Program-made: the position numbers and the translations under genes
Notes under the pieces: generated by a model
Seen by the model: only the letters and a program-made list of their open reading frames with translations
The model's database searches: none
What the model was told of the DNA's origin: nothing
Shown here: positions 15,083-24,006 of the stretch, piece by piece
How positions within the stretch are numbered: position 1 is the stretch's first letter
Layout: the number at the start of each line of letters is the position of its first letter
DNA from: Paracoccus sulfuroxidans
GTDB lineage: Bacteria > Pseudomonadota > Alphaproteobacteria > Rhodobacterales > Rhodobacteraceae
Assembly (NCBI RefSeq): GCF_007830335.1
Contig: NZ_VLKU01000001.1
Span: 434,001-498,000 of the forward strand
DNA: 64,000 bases
Direction of reading: 5' to 3'

Positions 15083-17442
15083 GAGCGCGGCCGCGATTTG
15101 GTCGGGTCGTAATGCGACAGCGTCACGATCTCGGCCGGCAGGCGTTTCTGCAGGTGATCGAGCTTGCCGATCTCGACCGCCGTGCCGACCTCGGAATGCG
15201 CCACGTCGACCCGCGCCAGGGCGATGTTCTTGCCCAGAAGCGGCGAACGCATGGACGAGGTGACCTCACCGATCTGCGCGCGACCGATATGGACCGGATC
15301 GCCGTGGCCCACGTCGACATCGCTGTCGATGACCAGACCCACCATCTTGCGCGACGGGTGATCCTTGCGGCGCTGCAGGGCTTCGCGGCCGACGAAATCG
15401 TCCTGCTTGCCCTTCAGCGGCACGGTGAAGCTGATCCCGGCCTCGAACGGATCGGTCTGATCCGAGAAGTCGTAACCCGCAAAGATCAGACCCGCCTCGA
15501 TGCGGACCATGTCCAGACCCTGCAGACCCATGGGCTTGATGCCCAGCGGCTGCCCGGCTTCCCAGACGGCGTCGAAGACCTCGCCTGCGACATCGGGGTG
15601 ACAGAAGATCTCGTAGCCCAGCTCACCGGTGTAGCCGGTGCGCGACAGGACGACCGGAATGCCCAGCTCGCCACCGATCCGGCCGGCGGTGAAGTGGAAC
15701 CATTGCAGGTCCTTCGCCGCGGTCTTGTGCGGTGCGGTCCAGATGATCTTCTCCATCAGCTCGCGCGAGTTCGGACCCTGCACGGCAATGTTGTGCAGCT
15801 GGTCCGTGGACGAGCGGATCATCACCTTCAGGCCAAGCTCTTCGGCCTTTTCGCGCAGCCAGTCGCCACCGACATCGGTGCCGCCGATCCAGCGGAAATT
15901 GTCGCGACCCATGCGATAGACGGTGCCGTCGTCGATCATGCCGCCGTGGGGATAGCACATCGCGGTATAGACGACCTGGCCTTCGGCCAGTTTGCGCATG
16001 TCGCGCGTCACGCAATAGTTCATCAGGGCTTCGGCATCGGGGCCGGTCACTTCGAACTTGCGCAGCGCCGAGAGGTCCATGACCACGACTTTCTCGCGGC
16101 AGGCCCAGTATTCGTTCTGAAGCCCGGTCGCGGGGAAGGAGTCAGGCAGCCAGAAGCCTTTGTATTCGACGAAGTTGTCGGTCAGCTTCGCGAAGCGATC
16201 GTGGAATCCGGTCTCTCTGGTCAATTTCGGCTCCGCAGAAGGGGAAGAACGCCAGGCAACGCCACGCTGGAAGGATTCGTTGCCCGAATAGGTCCGGACA
16301 TGGATGTCCGACAGGTGCCAGCCATTGGCCGGCGAGGTGTCATCCGGGCAAGCCGAAGTGACGCAGAGGATGTCGGTCATCGCCTCCATCAGCACATAGT
16401 CGCCGGGGCGCGACCAGGGCTCATCGGCATACATGACGCCATGGTCGTCGATGCCGGTGTTGAAGAAGAAGTTGACGGCCATCCAGCCGGGGCGCTTTTC
16501 GATCCCGTAGGGGTCCAGCGCCCGGTTGAAGTTATCCGAGCAGTTCACATGGCCCGGATAGCCGATATCCTCGTAATACTTCGCATTGCAGGCCATGGCG
16601 AAGGCGTCATGGCGGCCGCAGGTGTCCTGGATGATGCGCACCAGCGGCTGCAGATCCTGGTCGAAGTATTTCGCATGCAGACCCGGGATCGGGTAGGCAT
16701 GGCCCTGAACCGTGCGCGTCGTCGTCACGTCCAGAGGATGGGTCAGCCCGCGATCGACCTTGCGCAGATCGAAACACTGGAAGTCGGTGCACTGACGGCC
16801 GTCAACATCCATGATCTGGATGAATTCGCCCTTCTTGACGACATAGGACTGCGCCGTCGCCGAATGCACGCGGATATCCTGCAGCGGATCGGCCAGCGGA
16901 TCGGGCAGATCGAACCCCAGGCGCGTGCCCGGAAGTGCGGCCTTCACCATGACCGTCAGCGGCGTCAGGGTATCTTGCGCGTCCGGCTCCATCCGGGGGC
17001 CGGGCGCGGCAATGATGACCAGTCCGTCACGTTCGGCGGTCAGCGTGACCGCGTCACCTGCGGGGCTGCTGCTGTCGAAGAATGCGGCCGAACGCAGTTG
17101 CTGCAGGTCGATCCCGCGCCGGGTCAGCCCGGTCGCAAGCCGCCGCAGACTGGGCGCACGCGAGCCCAGAAGCGCCTTGAGGCCCGCCGCCTCGCCCGTG
17201 GCCTTCAGGCCAAGAACGCCCGGGTCCACCTGACCATGCGGCGAGGTGGTCACCACCTCGGCCACCTGTCCCCCTTCCGGGTTCTGGATGGTCACCTGAT
17301 CTCCGGTCGAGATGGGGAACAGGATCGCCCCGCCCCCCTCGACATGATAGCGCTGCATGCCCGGCCCCAGGGACAGAAGCCCCGGGGTCCGAATGCCGCT
17401 GGGCCTTGGTGGGCCGCCACCAAAACGCGACAGAATGGTCAT
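15079..17442 (-). CDS. tdm: trimethylamine N-oxide demethylase (DUF1989 + GcvT-like fusion)
   Basis: A 787-residue two-domain protein. The N-terminal half is DUF1989-like with the zinc-site cysteines in GRQCTDFQCFD, GHVNCSDNFN and TSACPDD. The C-terminal half (about 400-787) is a GcvT/aminomethyltransferase domain with VYTAMCYPHGGMIDDGTVY, GPNSRELMEKI, SRTGYTGELGYEIF and a typical C-terminal barrel. This is the architecture of Tdm, which splits TMAO into dimethylamine and formaldehyde, the tetrahydrofolate domain capturing the C1 unit. It lies 18 bases downstream of tmm on the same strand, so TMA oxidation and TMAO cleavage are co-expressed. Start ATG 17442 chosen; length agrees with the family. 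Confidence 0.93.
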   Translation of the reverse strand: MTILSRFGGGPPRPSGIRTPGLLSLGPGMQRYHVEGGGAILFPISTGDQVTIQNPEGGQVAEVVTTSPHGQVDPGVLGLKATGEAAGLKALLGSRAPSLRRLATGLTRRGIDLQQLRSAAFFDSSSPAGDAVTLTAERDGLVIIAAPGPRMEPDAQDTLTPLTVMVKAALPGTRLGFDLPDPLADPLQDIRVHSATAQSYVVKKGEFIQIMDVDGRQCTDFQCFDLRKVDRGLTHPLDVTTTRTVQGHAYPIPGLHAKYFDQDLQPLVRIIQDTCGRHDAFAMACNAKYYEDIGYPGHVNCSDNFNRALDPYGIEKRPGWMAVNFFFNTGIDDHGVMYADEPWSRPGDYVLMEAMTDILCVTSACPDDTSPANGWHLSDIHVRTYSGNESFQRGVAWRSSPSAEPKLTRETGFHDRFAKLTDNFVEYKGFWLPDSFPATGLQNEYWACREKVVVMDLSALRKFEVTGPDAEALMNYCVTRDMRKLAEGQVVYTAMCYPHGGMIDDGTVYRMGRDNFRWIGGTDVGGDWLREKAEELGLKVMIRSSTDQLHNIAVQGPNSRELMEKIIWTAPHKTAAKDLQWFHFTAGRIGGELGIPVVLSRTGYTGELGYEIFCHPDVAGEVFDAVWEAGQPLGIKPMGLQGLDMVRIEAGLIFAGYDFSDQTDPFEAGISFTVPLKGKQDDFVGREALQRRKDHPSRKMVGLVIDSDVDVGHGDPVHIGRAQIGEVTSSMRSPLLGKNIALARVDVAHSEVGTAVEIGKLDHLQKRLPAEIVTLSHYDPTKSRPRS

Positions 17443-17460
17443 TGCATCAACTCCAATGCA

Positions 17461-18804
17461 TCAGTTCTTCAGATAGGCTTGAAGCGAGTCGTCCAGAGCG
17501 TCCTTCCACGGCGTATGGTGCGCGGGCGCCATCGTGCCGGTGATCACCGAGCGATACGAGTGGTTGCGGAAGCCCATGATGTCGTCTTTCTTGTGCTGCT
17601 TCCACTCATAGAAAGCTTCACAGGCACCGTCGACGTCGAAGCTGGGATAGTCGGTCAGCGCGATCAGTTCCTTGACGTAATCGCCCTGATACTTGATCGC
17701 ATATTTGACGTCATCATCGGCTTCTTCACGCTCGACCCGCTCGACCACATCCGCCAGCAGGACGGATTTGTCGGTCGGAACCTCGATGCGGCCCATGATC
17801 ACGTCACGGGCATACCATGCCTGCGCGTCGAACATGTTGAAGGTGAACCACTGGTCCTGCATGCCGACATAAAGCAGCTTCGGGTTATGCACATAGACGA
17901 CGCCCTTGTAGAGGTCGTTCGTGGCCAGCCGGTTCGCCGTCTTCAGACGCAGATCGTCCGGCAGGAACGGGAAGTAGTGCTTGTAGCCGGTGCACAGGAT
18001 GATCGCGTCGATTTCGCGCGAGGTGCCGTCCTTGAAGTAAGCGGTGCGGCCATCCACACGCTCAAGCAGCGGCACTTCCTGCCAGTTCGACGGCCATTTG
18101 AAGCCCATCGGTTCGGTGCGGTAGGACACGGTGATCGAACGCGCGCCATATTTCCAGCACTGCGAGCCGATGTCCTCGGACGAATAGCTGGTGCCGATCA
18201 GCAGCAGGTCCTTGTCCTTGAATTCGCGCGCGTCGCGGAAGTCATGGGCGTGGACGATGCGGCCGTTGAAGTTCTCGAAGCCGGGGAAGTAAGGCGTGTT
18301 CGGGGTCGAGAAGTGGCCGCTGGCGACGATGACCCAGTCGAACTCTTCCTTATAGACGCGGTCGTCCTGCATGTCGTGGACGGTGACCGTGAACTTATCG
18401 GTCGCGGCGTCGTAATCGACCCAGCGAATGACCGACGAGAAGCGGATCCATTTGCGAACGCCAGCCTTCTTCACGCGGCCTTCGATATAGTCGAACATGA
18501 CGGCGCGCGGCGGATAGGACGCGATCTGGCGGCCGAAATGCTCCTCGAAGGAATAGTCGGCGAACTCCAGACCCTCTTTCGGGCCGTTCGACCAAAGATA
18601 CCGGTACATCGAGCCATGCACCGGTTCCCCGTTTTCATCGACGCCCGTGCGCCAGGTATAGTTCCAGAGGCCACCCCAGTTGCTCTGCTTCTCGAAGCAG
18701 ACGATTTCCGGGATCTCGGCACCCTTTTCCTTGGCGGACTGGAATGCACGAAGCTGAGCCAATCCCGAGGGGCCTGCGCCAATGATCGCAACACGTTTCT
18801 TCAT
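17461..18804 (-). CDS. tmm: trimethylamine monooxygenase (flavin-containing)
   Basis: A 447-residue class B flavin monooxygenase with FAD-binding [13 protein letters not shown] (8-20), the GGLWNY segment, the FMO signature region [19 protein letters not shown] and the NADPH-binding [10 protein letters not shown]. The length and the region [20 protein letters not shown] match bacterial Tmm, which oxidises trimethylamine to TMAO with NADPH and O2. It precedes tdm and is separated from purU by about 119 bases that contain a nested inverted repeat, so it may have its own promoter. RBS GGGAGAAA precedes ATG. Confidence 0.95.
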   Translation of the reverse strand: MKKRVAIIGAGPSGLAQLRAFQSAKEKGAEIPEIVCFEKQSNWGGLWNYTWRTGVDENGEPVHGSMYRYLWSNGPKEGLEFADYSFEEHFGRQIASYPPRAVMFDYIEGRVKKAGVRKWIRFSSVIRWVDYDAATDKFTVTVHDMQDDRVYKEEFDWVIVASGHFSTPNTPYFPGFENFNGRIVHAHDFRDAREFKDKDLLLIGTSYSSEDIGSQCWKYGARSITVSYRTEPMGFKWPSNWQEVPLLERVDGRTAYFKDGTSREIDAIILCTGYKHYFPFLPDDLRLKTANRLATNDLYKGVVYVHNPKLLYVGMQDQWFTFNMFDAQAWYARDVIMGRIEVPTDKSVLLADVVERVEREEADDDVKYAIKYQGDYVKELIALTDYPSFDVDGACEAFYEWKQHKKDDIMGFRNHSYRSVITGTMAPAHHTPWKDALDDSLQAYLKN

Positions 18805-18871
18805 CTATTTCTCCCTTGATCTGGACGCGGGGGCAGCTCCTCCTTCTGCCCGCCGCTCTGGTTGGAAACAG

Positions 18872-18912
18872 CGTATGGCTTCATTTACCTGCGGTAAATA
18901 AATATTCATACG
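18872..18912. promoter_or_regulatory. nested inverted repeat upstream of tmm (candidate operator)
   Basis: A perfect 17-base dyad, ATTTACC-TGC-GGTAAAT, lies at 18883-18899. It is flanked almost symmetrically by CGTATG (18872-18877) and CATACG (18907-18912). The block sits 68 to 108 bases upstream of the tmm start, in an AT-rich patch unlike the surrounding sequence. It is not followed by a T-run on either strand, so it is less like a terminator than an operator. Confidence 0.45.
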
Positions 18913-18923
18913 GCCATTAAGTC

Positions 18924-19808
18924 TTACCCCATGCGCTGCGAAGCAAAGCTTCCCGGGCTGGCGGGGAACACCACGGTCTTGTCTTCATTCATGAATACGC
19001 GCTTGTTGATATGCGCATGGATCGCACGGGCCAGAACCTGGCTTTCCACATCACGACCAAGTGAAACATAGTCTTCCGGCGACTGTGCGTGGGTGACGCG
19101 AATGATGTCCTGTTCGATGATCGGACCTTCATCCAGATCCGCAGTCACATAGTGCGAGGTCGCGCCAATCAGCTTCACGCCGCGCTGGAAGGCCTGCTTG
19201 TAGGGGTTCGCGCCTTTGAAGGACGGCAGGAACGAGTGGTGGATGTTGATGATCCGGCCCGACATCTTGCGGCACATCTCATCCGAGAGGACCTGCATAT
19301 AGCGCGCCAGGACGATCAGCTCGGCGCCGGTCTCTTCGACGATGCGCATCTGCTCGGCCTCGGCCTCGGCCTTGTTCTCTTTGGTGACGCGGATGTAGTG
19401 GAAGGGGATGTCGTTGTTCACGACGACCTTCTGATACTCCATGTGGTTCGAGATCACGCCGACGATGTCGATGTTCAGCGCGCCGATCCGCCAGCGGTAC
19501 AGCAGGTCGTTCAGGCAGTGGCCAAAGCGCGAGACCATGATGATGACCTTGGTCGCGATGGCCTCGTCGATGAAGTTGTACTCCATCCCGAATTTCTCGG
19601 CGATCGGCTGGAACGCGTCCGTCAGGTCCTGGATCGAGGCGCCGTCTTCGCTGGCAAAGCTGATGCGGGTGAAGAACTGGTTGGTCTGGGCGTCGTCAAA
19701 CTGGGCCGAGTCGGTGATGTTGCAGCCGTTGTCAGCCAGAAAGGTGCCGATCGAACCCACGATGCCGCGCGTCGTCGGACAGGTGACGGTCAAGGCGTAG
19801 TTTGTCAT
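18924..19808 (-). CDS. purU: formyltetrahydrofolate deformylase
   Basis: A 294-residue PurU: N-terminal ACT domain (about 5-85; YALTVTCPTTRGIVGSIGTFL), then a formyltransferase-type domain with the catalytic Asn/His in INIHHSFLPSFKGANPY and the Asp in VTADLDEGPI. It hydrolyses 10-formyl-THF to formate and THF. Beside folD, tdm and dmm its role here is dissimilatory: C1 units captured from demethylation are oxidised by FolD and released as formate. It follows folD by 26 bases on the same strand. Confidence 0.95.
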   Translation of the reverse strand: MTNYALTVTCPTTRGIVGSIGTFLADNGCNITDSAQFDDAQTNQFFTRISFASEDGASIQDLTDAFQPIAEKFGMEYNFIDEAIATKVIIMVSRFGHCLNDLLYRWRIGALNIDIVGVISNHMEYQKVVVNNDIPFHYIRVTKENKAEAEAEQMRIVEETGAELIVLARYMQVLSDEMCRKMSGRIINIHHSFLPSFKGANPYKQAFQRGVKLIGATSHYVTADLDEGPIIEQDIIRVTHAQSPEDYVSLGRDVESQVLARAIHAHINKRVFMNEDKTVVFPASPGSFASQRMG

Positions 19809-19834
19809 GAATTTGCTCCGGTAAGTTCAAGTCT

Positions 19835-20749
19835 TCAGGTCAGGTCAGCCGGCGCGGGCAGGCCGTTCATGCGGCAGCAGGCCGTCACGGTATTGGCCAG
19901 CAGGCAGGCAATGGTCATGGGTCCGACACCGCCGGGAACCGGGGTGATGGCGCCCGCACGGGCCGAGGCGCCCGCGAATTCGACGTCGCCGACAAGGCGG
20001 CCCTTGCCGTCTTTCTCGACGCGGTTGATGCCCACGTCGATCACCACGGCGCCGGGCTTGATCCATTCGCCGGGCACCATCTCGGGGCGGCCCACGGCGA
20101 CGACCACGATATCGGCGCGGCTGCATTTCTCGGCCAGATCATCGGTGCGCGAATGTGCCACCGTCACGGTACAGCCGTCTTCCAGCAGCAGGCCCGCCAT
20201 CGGCTTGCCCACAATGTTCGAACGGCCGATGACCAGCGCATTGCGGCCCGAAAGGCTGCCCAGCTGATCGCGCAGCAGCATCCGGCAGCCCAGCGGCGTG
20301 CAGGGCACCAGCGCATCCTGCCCGGTCCAGAGCAGGCCGACGTTGGTGGTGTGGAAACCATCGACGTCCTTTTCGGGGCTGATCGTGCGGATCACCAGAT
20401 CCGAGTCGAGATGCTTCGGCAGCGGCAGCTGCACCAGAATGCCATGCACCGTCGGGTCGTCGTTCAGCTTCCTGATCAGCGCGACCAGATCGGCCTCGCT
20501 GGTGTCGGCGGGCAGGCGATGCTCAAAGGACTGCATGCCGACCTCGACGGTCTGCTGCGCCTTGTTGCGGACATAGACCGCCGATGCGGGGTCTTCACCG
20601 ACCAGCACCACGGCAAGGCCGGGCTGCAGGTTGTGGTCCTGGCTCAATGCCGCGACATGTTTGGCGACCCGGGCACGCAGCCCCGCGGCGAAAGCCTTGC
20701 CGTCGATGATGCGTGCAGGCGATACGGCCTGGTCGATAGACGTGTCCAT
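19835..20749 (-). CDS. folD: bifunctional methylene-THF dehydrogenase / methenyl-THF cyclohydrolase
   Basis: A 304-residue FolD with [16 protein letters not shown] (substrate lysine region), [23 protein letters not shown], and the NADP-binding [17 protein letters not shown], ending with [17 protein letters not shown]. It converts 5,10-methylene-THF to 10-formyl-THF. As first gene of a folD-purU-tmm-tdm run it is dedicated to oxidising C1 units from methylated amines, probably as a second copy beside a housekeeping folD elsewhere (inference). Its promoter must lie in the 296-base divergent region shared with the AraC-like regulator. Confidence 0.95.
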   Translation of the reverse strand: MDTSIDQAVSPARIIDGKAFAAGLRARVAKHVAALSQDHNLQPGLAVVLVGEDPASAVYVRNKAQQTVEVGMQSFEHRLPADTSEADLVALIRKLNDDPTVHGILVQLPLPKHLDSDLVIRTISPEKDVDGFHTTNVGLLWTGQDALVPCTPLGCRMLLRDQLGSLSGRNALVIGRSNIVGKPMAGLLLEDGCTVTVAHSRTDDLAEKCSRADIVVVAVGRPEMVPGEWIKPGAVVIDVGINRVEKDGKGRLVGDVEFAGASARAGAITPVPGGVGPMTIACLLANTVTACCRMNGLPAPADLT

Positions 20750-20948
20750 CCAATATGCTCCTTCGGATCAGGGCATGTGCTGTTTTCTGATAAGGACTGG
20801 CGGTTCTTCAGCCCCGCACCAGCTGGGCGCTGATGCTAATTGGTATCCCAAGCGACCAGCCGGTCGCATAAGGTGTTGAACGCAAACGGATGTTTGGGCT
20901 GCTTGCCGTCCCTGAAACCATCCCGGGCAAGGTGATTTCTGGGCGTGT

Positions 20949-20998
20949 TCTGCAAGTGATCATCCGCATCGTTTCGTCGATTTCATCAAACTTGCAGA
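20949..20998. promoter_or_regulatory. 9-base inverted repeat between folD and the AraC-like regulator (candidate operator)
   Basis: TCTGCAAGT (20949-20957) and its exact reverse complement ACTTGCAGA (20990-20998) face each other with centres 41 bases apart, about four helical turns. They lie 48 bases before the regulator start and about 200 bases upstream of folD. The rest of the 20750-21045 region shows only a small GCGACC-AGCC-GGTCGC hairpin (20852-20867). A site for the adjacent regulator is the natural guess. Confidence 0.45.
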
Positions 20999-21045
20999 TT
21001 TCGACGGATTGTAATTGCCTGAAAATGACATTTTAACACCTGTTC

Positions 21046-22032
21046 ATGACAAAATCCGCGCCGATCCTGCAAACAAGCCGCGCCCGGCGCATCGCCTTCA
21101 TCCTGGTCGAGGGCTTTCCGCTGCTGCCCGCCACCGCCGCGATCGAGCCCTTCCGGGCGGCAAACACCATGTCGGGCGATCTGCTGTATTCGCTGCAATT
21201 CGTGTCGCTTTGGGGCAATCGCGCGACCTCGTCGCTGGGCGGCAGTTTCGAGACGAAGCCCTTCACCGAATCCCGTCAGGACATGGACATCGCCTTCGTG
21301 GTGGCGGGCGGAAACCCCCTGACTTTCTATCACCCCGAACTCAACGGCTGGCTGCGCCGGCTTGATTCGCGCGGCGTGGCGCTTGGCGGGATTTCCGGCG
21401 GCGCGGCGATTCTTGCGCGGGCTGGGCTGATGTCCAACCGCCGCTTCACCGTGCACTGGGAATTGTTCGACGCGCTGCGGGCCAGCGACGAATCGCTGCT
21501 GCTGGAGCAGCGCCTGTTTGTGATCGACCGCAACCGCTACAGTTGCGCCGGGGGCATCGCGCCCCTCGACATGGCGCATGCGATGATCGCCTCGGAGCAC
21601 GGGGCGGAACTGGCGCAGCGCGTCAGCGACTGGTTCGTGCACACCCATGTCCGCATGGCCGAGGACCCGCAGCGCGTGGGTCTCGCGCAGCGCTACCGCA
21701 CCAGCCACCCTGCCCTGCTGGCCGCGATCGAGTACATGCAAAGCCATGTCGCCGATCCGCTGAGCCTTGGGCAGATCGCCTCGCTGGCCGGAATTGGCGA
21801 GCGGCAGATGCAGCGCCTGTTCCAGACCGAGCTGAACATGCCCACGATCCGCTTCTATCGCCAGCTGCGGCTGAACAAGGCCGAGGAGCTTTTGCAGCGC
21901 ACCACCCTGCCTATCGCCGAGATTGCGACGCTGACCGGATTTGCCAGCCCCGCCCATTTTTCGCGCTGTTTTGTCGAAGAGTTTGGCCATTCACCGCGCA
22001 AGGCGCGCAACCGATCTGGCCAAGAGGATTGA
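21046..22032 (+). CDS. GlxA/GbdR-like transcriptional regulator (DJ-1/PfpI domain + AraC HTH)
   Basis: A 328-residue regulator: a class I amidotransferase-like DJ-1/PfpI domain (about 14-195; RRIAFILVEGFPLLPATAAIEPF) and a C-terminal AraC-type double helix-turn-helix (about 225-322; LSLGQIASLAGIGERQMQRLFQ and IAEIATLTGFASPAHFSRCF). The nucleophile position of the DJ-1 fold reads GGISGGAAIL, with Ser where catalytic members have Cys, as expected for a ligand-sensing domain. The family includes GbdR, which responds to glycine betaine and dimethylglycine. Position between folD-purU-tmm-tdm and dmmDABC makes it the likely activator of both; the ligand is unknown. Confidence 0.87.
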   Translation: MTKSAPILQTSRARRIAFILVEGFPLLPATAAIEPFRAANTMSGDLLYSLQFVSLWGNRATSSLGGSFETKPFTESRQDMDIAFVVAGGNPLTFYHPELNGWLRRLDSRGVALGGISGGAAILARAGLMSNRRFTVHWELFDALRASDESLLLEQRLFVIDRNRYSCAGGIAPLDMAHAMIASEHGAELAQRVSDWFVHTHVRMAEDPQRVGLAQRYRTSHPALLAAIEYMQSHVADPLSLGQIASLAGIGERQMQRLFQTELNMPTIRFYRQLRLNKAEELLQRTTLPIAEIATLTGFASPAHFSRCFVEEFGHSPRKARNRSGQED

Positions 22033-22105
22033 TTCCGGCCAAAATCCAAGATCAAAGTATGATGCTGGTTTCGCCCGCCGTCAGGCAGGGCTTGATGCCG
22101 CGATC

Positions 22106-22166
22106 AAAATTATCCTGTAATATCACTCGTATGAATAATTTTTTCACAATTCTCTTGATCCGAGAA
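22106..22166. promoter_or_regulatory. AT-rich dyads upstream of dmmD
   Basis: Two inverted repeats occupy the short 185-base gap before dmmD: AAAATTAT (22106-22113) with ATAATTTT (22135-22142), and TTCTC (22150-22154) with GAGAA (22162-22166). The gap is much more AT-rich than the flanking genes, which fits a promoter/activator region for the dmm operon. No convincing -35/-10 pair could be fixed. Confidence 0.35.
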
Positions 22167-22217
22167 GTGAAAGCAAACAGGCTGTTACGCAACTTCAGTC
22201 ATACTGGGAGGAATGAC

Positions 22218-23357
22218 ATGACGAACTCGTGGAGGTTTTCGGCTCTTGCGGATCGCCACCGGGCGATGGGCTCGGAGCTTGAGGACTGGAGCGGTATGGG
22301 CACCGCCTGGTCCTACAAGACCGGGGATGCGGAAGCCGATTACTTGGCGATCCGTACCAAAGCCGGGCTGATGGATGTTTCGGGCCTCAAGAAGGTCCAC
22401 GTTGTCGGCCCGCACGCCAGCCACGTGATTGAACGCGCTACCACCCGCAACGTCGAAAAGATCATGCCAGGACGCTCGTCCTATGCGGCCATGCTCAACG
22501 ACGCGGGTAAATTCGTCGATGACTGCGTTATCTATCGCACCGGTCCGGATGCCTTCATGGTGGTCCATGGCGCCGGTGCCGGGCACGAACAGCTGACCAT
22601 GGCCGCAACGGGCCGCGACGTGGTCATCCTGTTTGACGATCACCTGCACGACCTGTCGCTGCAGGGGCCGCTGGCCGTGGACTATCTGGCCAAGCACGTT
22701 CCGGGCATCCGTGACCTCGCTTACTTCTCGCATATCCAGACCACGCTTTTCAAAAAGCCGGTCATGATCTCGCGCACCGGCTATACCGGCGAGCGCGGCT
22801 ACGAGATCTTCTGCCGTGCGCAGGATGCGGGCGAAATCTGGGACACGATCGTCGCAGAGGGCAAGGAAATGGGGATCATCCCCGTCCGGTTCAGCACGCT
22901 GGACTTGCTGCGGGTGGAAAGCTACCTGCTGTTCTTCCCGGGCGACAACTCGGAAACCTTCCCCTTCGACAACGAAGCGGCAGGCGACACCCTGTGGGAG
23001 CTGGGCCTCGACTTCACCGTTTCGCCGGGCAAGACCGGCTTCCGCGGTGCGGAAGAGCACTATCGCCTGAAGGGCAAGGAACGCTTCAAGATCTGGGGTC
23101 TGAAGATCGACGGCACCAAACCGCCGGAAAACGGCGCGCCGGTGTTCCACGACGGCAAGCAAGTCGGCGTCGTGACTCAGGCTATGTATTCGTCGCTGAA
23201 CAAGCACAACGTCGCCATCGCCCGCCTGCCGGTCAATCTGGCGGTGGAAGGCACCAAGGTGACGATCAAGTCGAGCGAGCTCGGAGATGTGGGCGCAGTG
23301 ACCGCATCGATGCCGTTCTATGACGTCGAGAAGAAGCGTCGGACCGCCAAGGGCTGA
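22218..23357 (+). CDS. dmmD: GcvT-like THF-binding subunit of dimethylamine monooxygenase locus
   Basis: A 379-residue aminomethyltransferase-family protein (TMDVSGLKKV-type N-terminus, SLQGPLAVDYLAKH, SRTGYTGERGYEIFC, C-terminal KIWGLKIDGTKPPENG barrel). It is the first gene of a dmmDABC-type operon. In Ruegeria pomeroyi dmmD is needed for growth on methylated amines, and the equivalent delta subunit of haem-dependent oxidative N-demethylase binds THF to trap released formaldehyde. ATG 22218 follows GGGAGG; the frame is open further upstream but those residues are not family-like. Confidence 0.9.
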   Translation: MTNSWRFSALADRHRAMGSELEDWSGMGTAWSYKTGDAEADYLAIRTKAGLMDVSGLKKVHVVGPHASHVIERATTRNVEKIMPGRSSYAAMLNDAGKFVDDCVIYRTGPDAFMVVHGAGAGHEQLTMAATGRDVVILFDDHLHDLSLQGPLAVDYLAKHVPGIRDLAYFSHIQTTLFKKPVMISRTGYTGERGYEIFCRAQDAGEIWDTIVAEGKEMGIIPVRFSTLDLLRVESYLLFFPGDNSETFPFDNEAAGDTLWELGLDFTVSPGKTGFRGAEEHYRLKGKERFKIWGLKIDGTKPPENGAPVFHDGKQVGVVTQAMYSSLNKHNVAIARLPVNLAVEGTKVTIKSSELGDVGAVTASMPFYDVEKKRRTAKG

Positions 23358-23379
23358 CACCATCTGACGAGGTAGGAAG

Positions 23380-24006
23380 ATGAAGATGACAACGACGAAG
23401 TTTGAGCCTTCCATCACAACCCGCCCCGTCTATGGAATTCTGGAACCTCAGCAGGGTTCTGCACATCTGATGATCGCGGATGGCGAAGGGGCAGGAGCAA
23501 TCCTTGATCTCTTTGCCAGGGCGGGGCAGCAGGGCATCGACCTGCGCCCCTCCACGCATCTCATCTATGTCACCGCTGCGAACGGCACCGATCTAAGCGA
23601 CGAACTTTCCCGCCTTGGCGTGGCGAAGTTCTACCATGGACCGACGCTTGCAGCGGCGATGTCCCGCATCACGAAGGCTTTGACCGACGCGAGCATGGGA
23701 CTGCAGATTTACCTTGCCGGAACCGAATCCCTGATCGGGGTCGCCCAAAGCGAGGCGATGAAGGCCGGTTTCCCGCATGACGGCATGCAGACCGAACATC
23801 GTGGGTCGCTGGCCCGCCGGGTTCAATGCGTGCATTGCAAGGGCATCACAGAAAACGTCAAGACAGACCCGTATGTCTGCAGCCATTGCGGACTGAGCCT
23901 TTACGTGCGCGACCACTATTCGCGCCGGATTGCGGCATTCCAGGGGGTCAATATCGACGCCGAGGATCCGGGTCAGGTCCCTGACATGGTGGAGAAATTT
24001 ACATGA
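23380..24006 (+). CDS. dmmA: dimethylamine monooxygenase small subunit with zinc-ribbon C-terminus
   Basis: A 208-residue protein. The N-terminal part (about 40-140) is an alpha/beta domain with GIDLRPSTHLIYVT and YLAGTESLIGVAQSEAMKAG, like an oxidoreductase nucleotide-binding fragment. The C-terminal part has a CxxC...CxxC zinc-ribbon (CVHCKG and CSHCGL, about 153-172) followed by YSRRIAAFQGV. This matches the gamma subunit of the oxidative N-demethylase complex. It lies between dmmD and the reductase gene with a four-base overlap to the latter. The A/B/C letters are assigned from gene order and could be permuted in other schemes. Confidence 0.85.
   Translation: MKMTTTKFEPSITTRPVYGILEPQQGSAHLMIADGEGAGAILDLFARAGQQGIDLRPSTHLIYVTAANGTDLSDELSRLGVAKFYHGPTLAAAMSRITKALTDASMGLQIYLAGTESLIGVAQSEAMKAGFPHDGMQTEHRGSLARRVQCVHCKGITENVKTDPYVCSHCGLSLYVRDHYSRRIAAFQGVNIDAEDPGQVPDMVEKFT

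Noticed and set aside
15112..18819. A 1235-codon open frame on the plus strand opposite tdm and tmm
   Set aside because: It is an antisense shadow of two strongly conserved genes in GC-rich DNA, and its translation has no family motifs.
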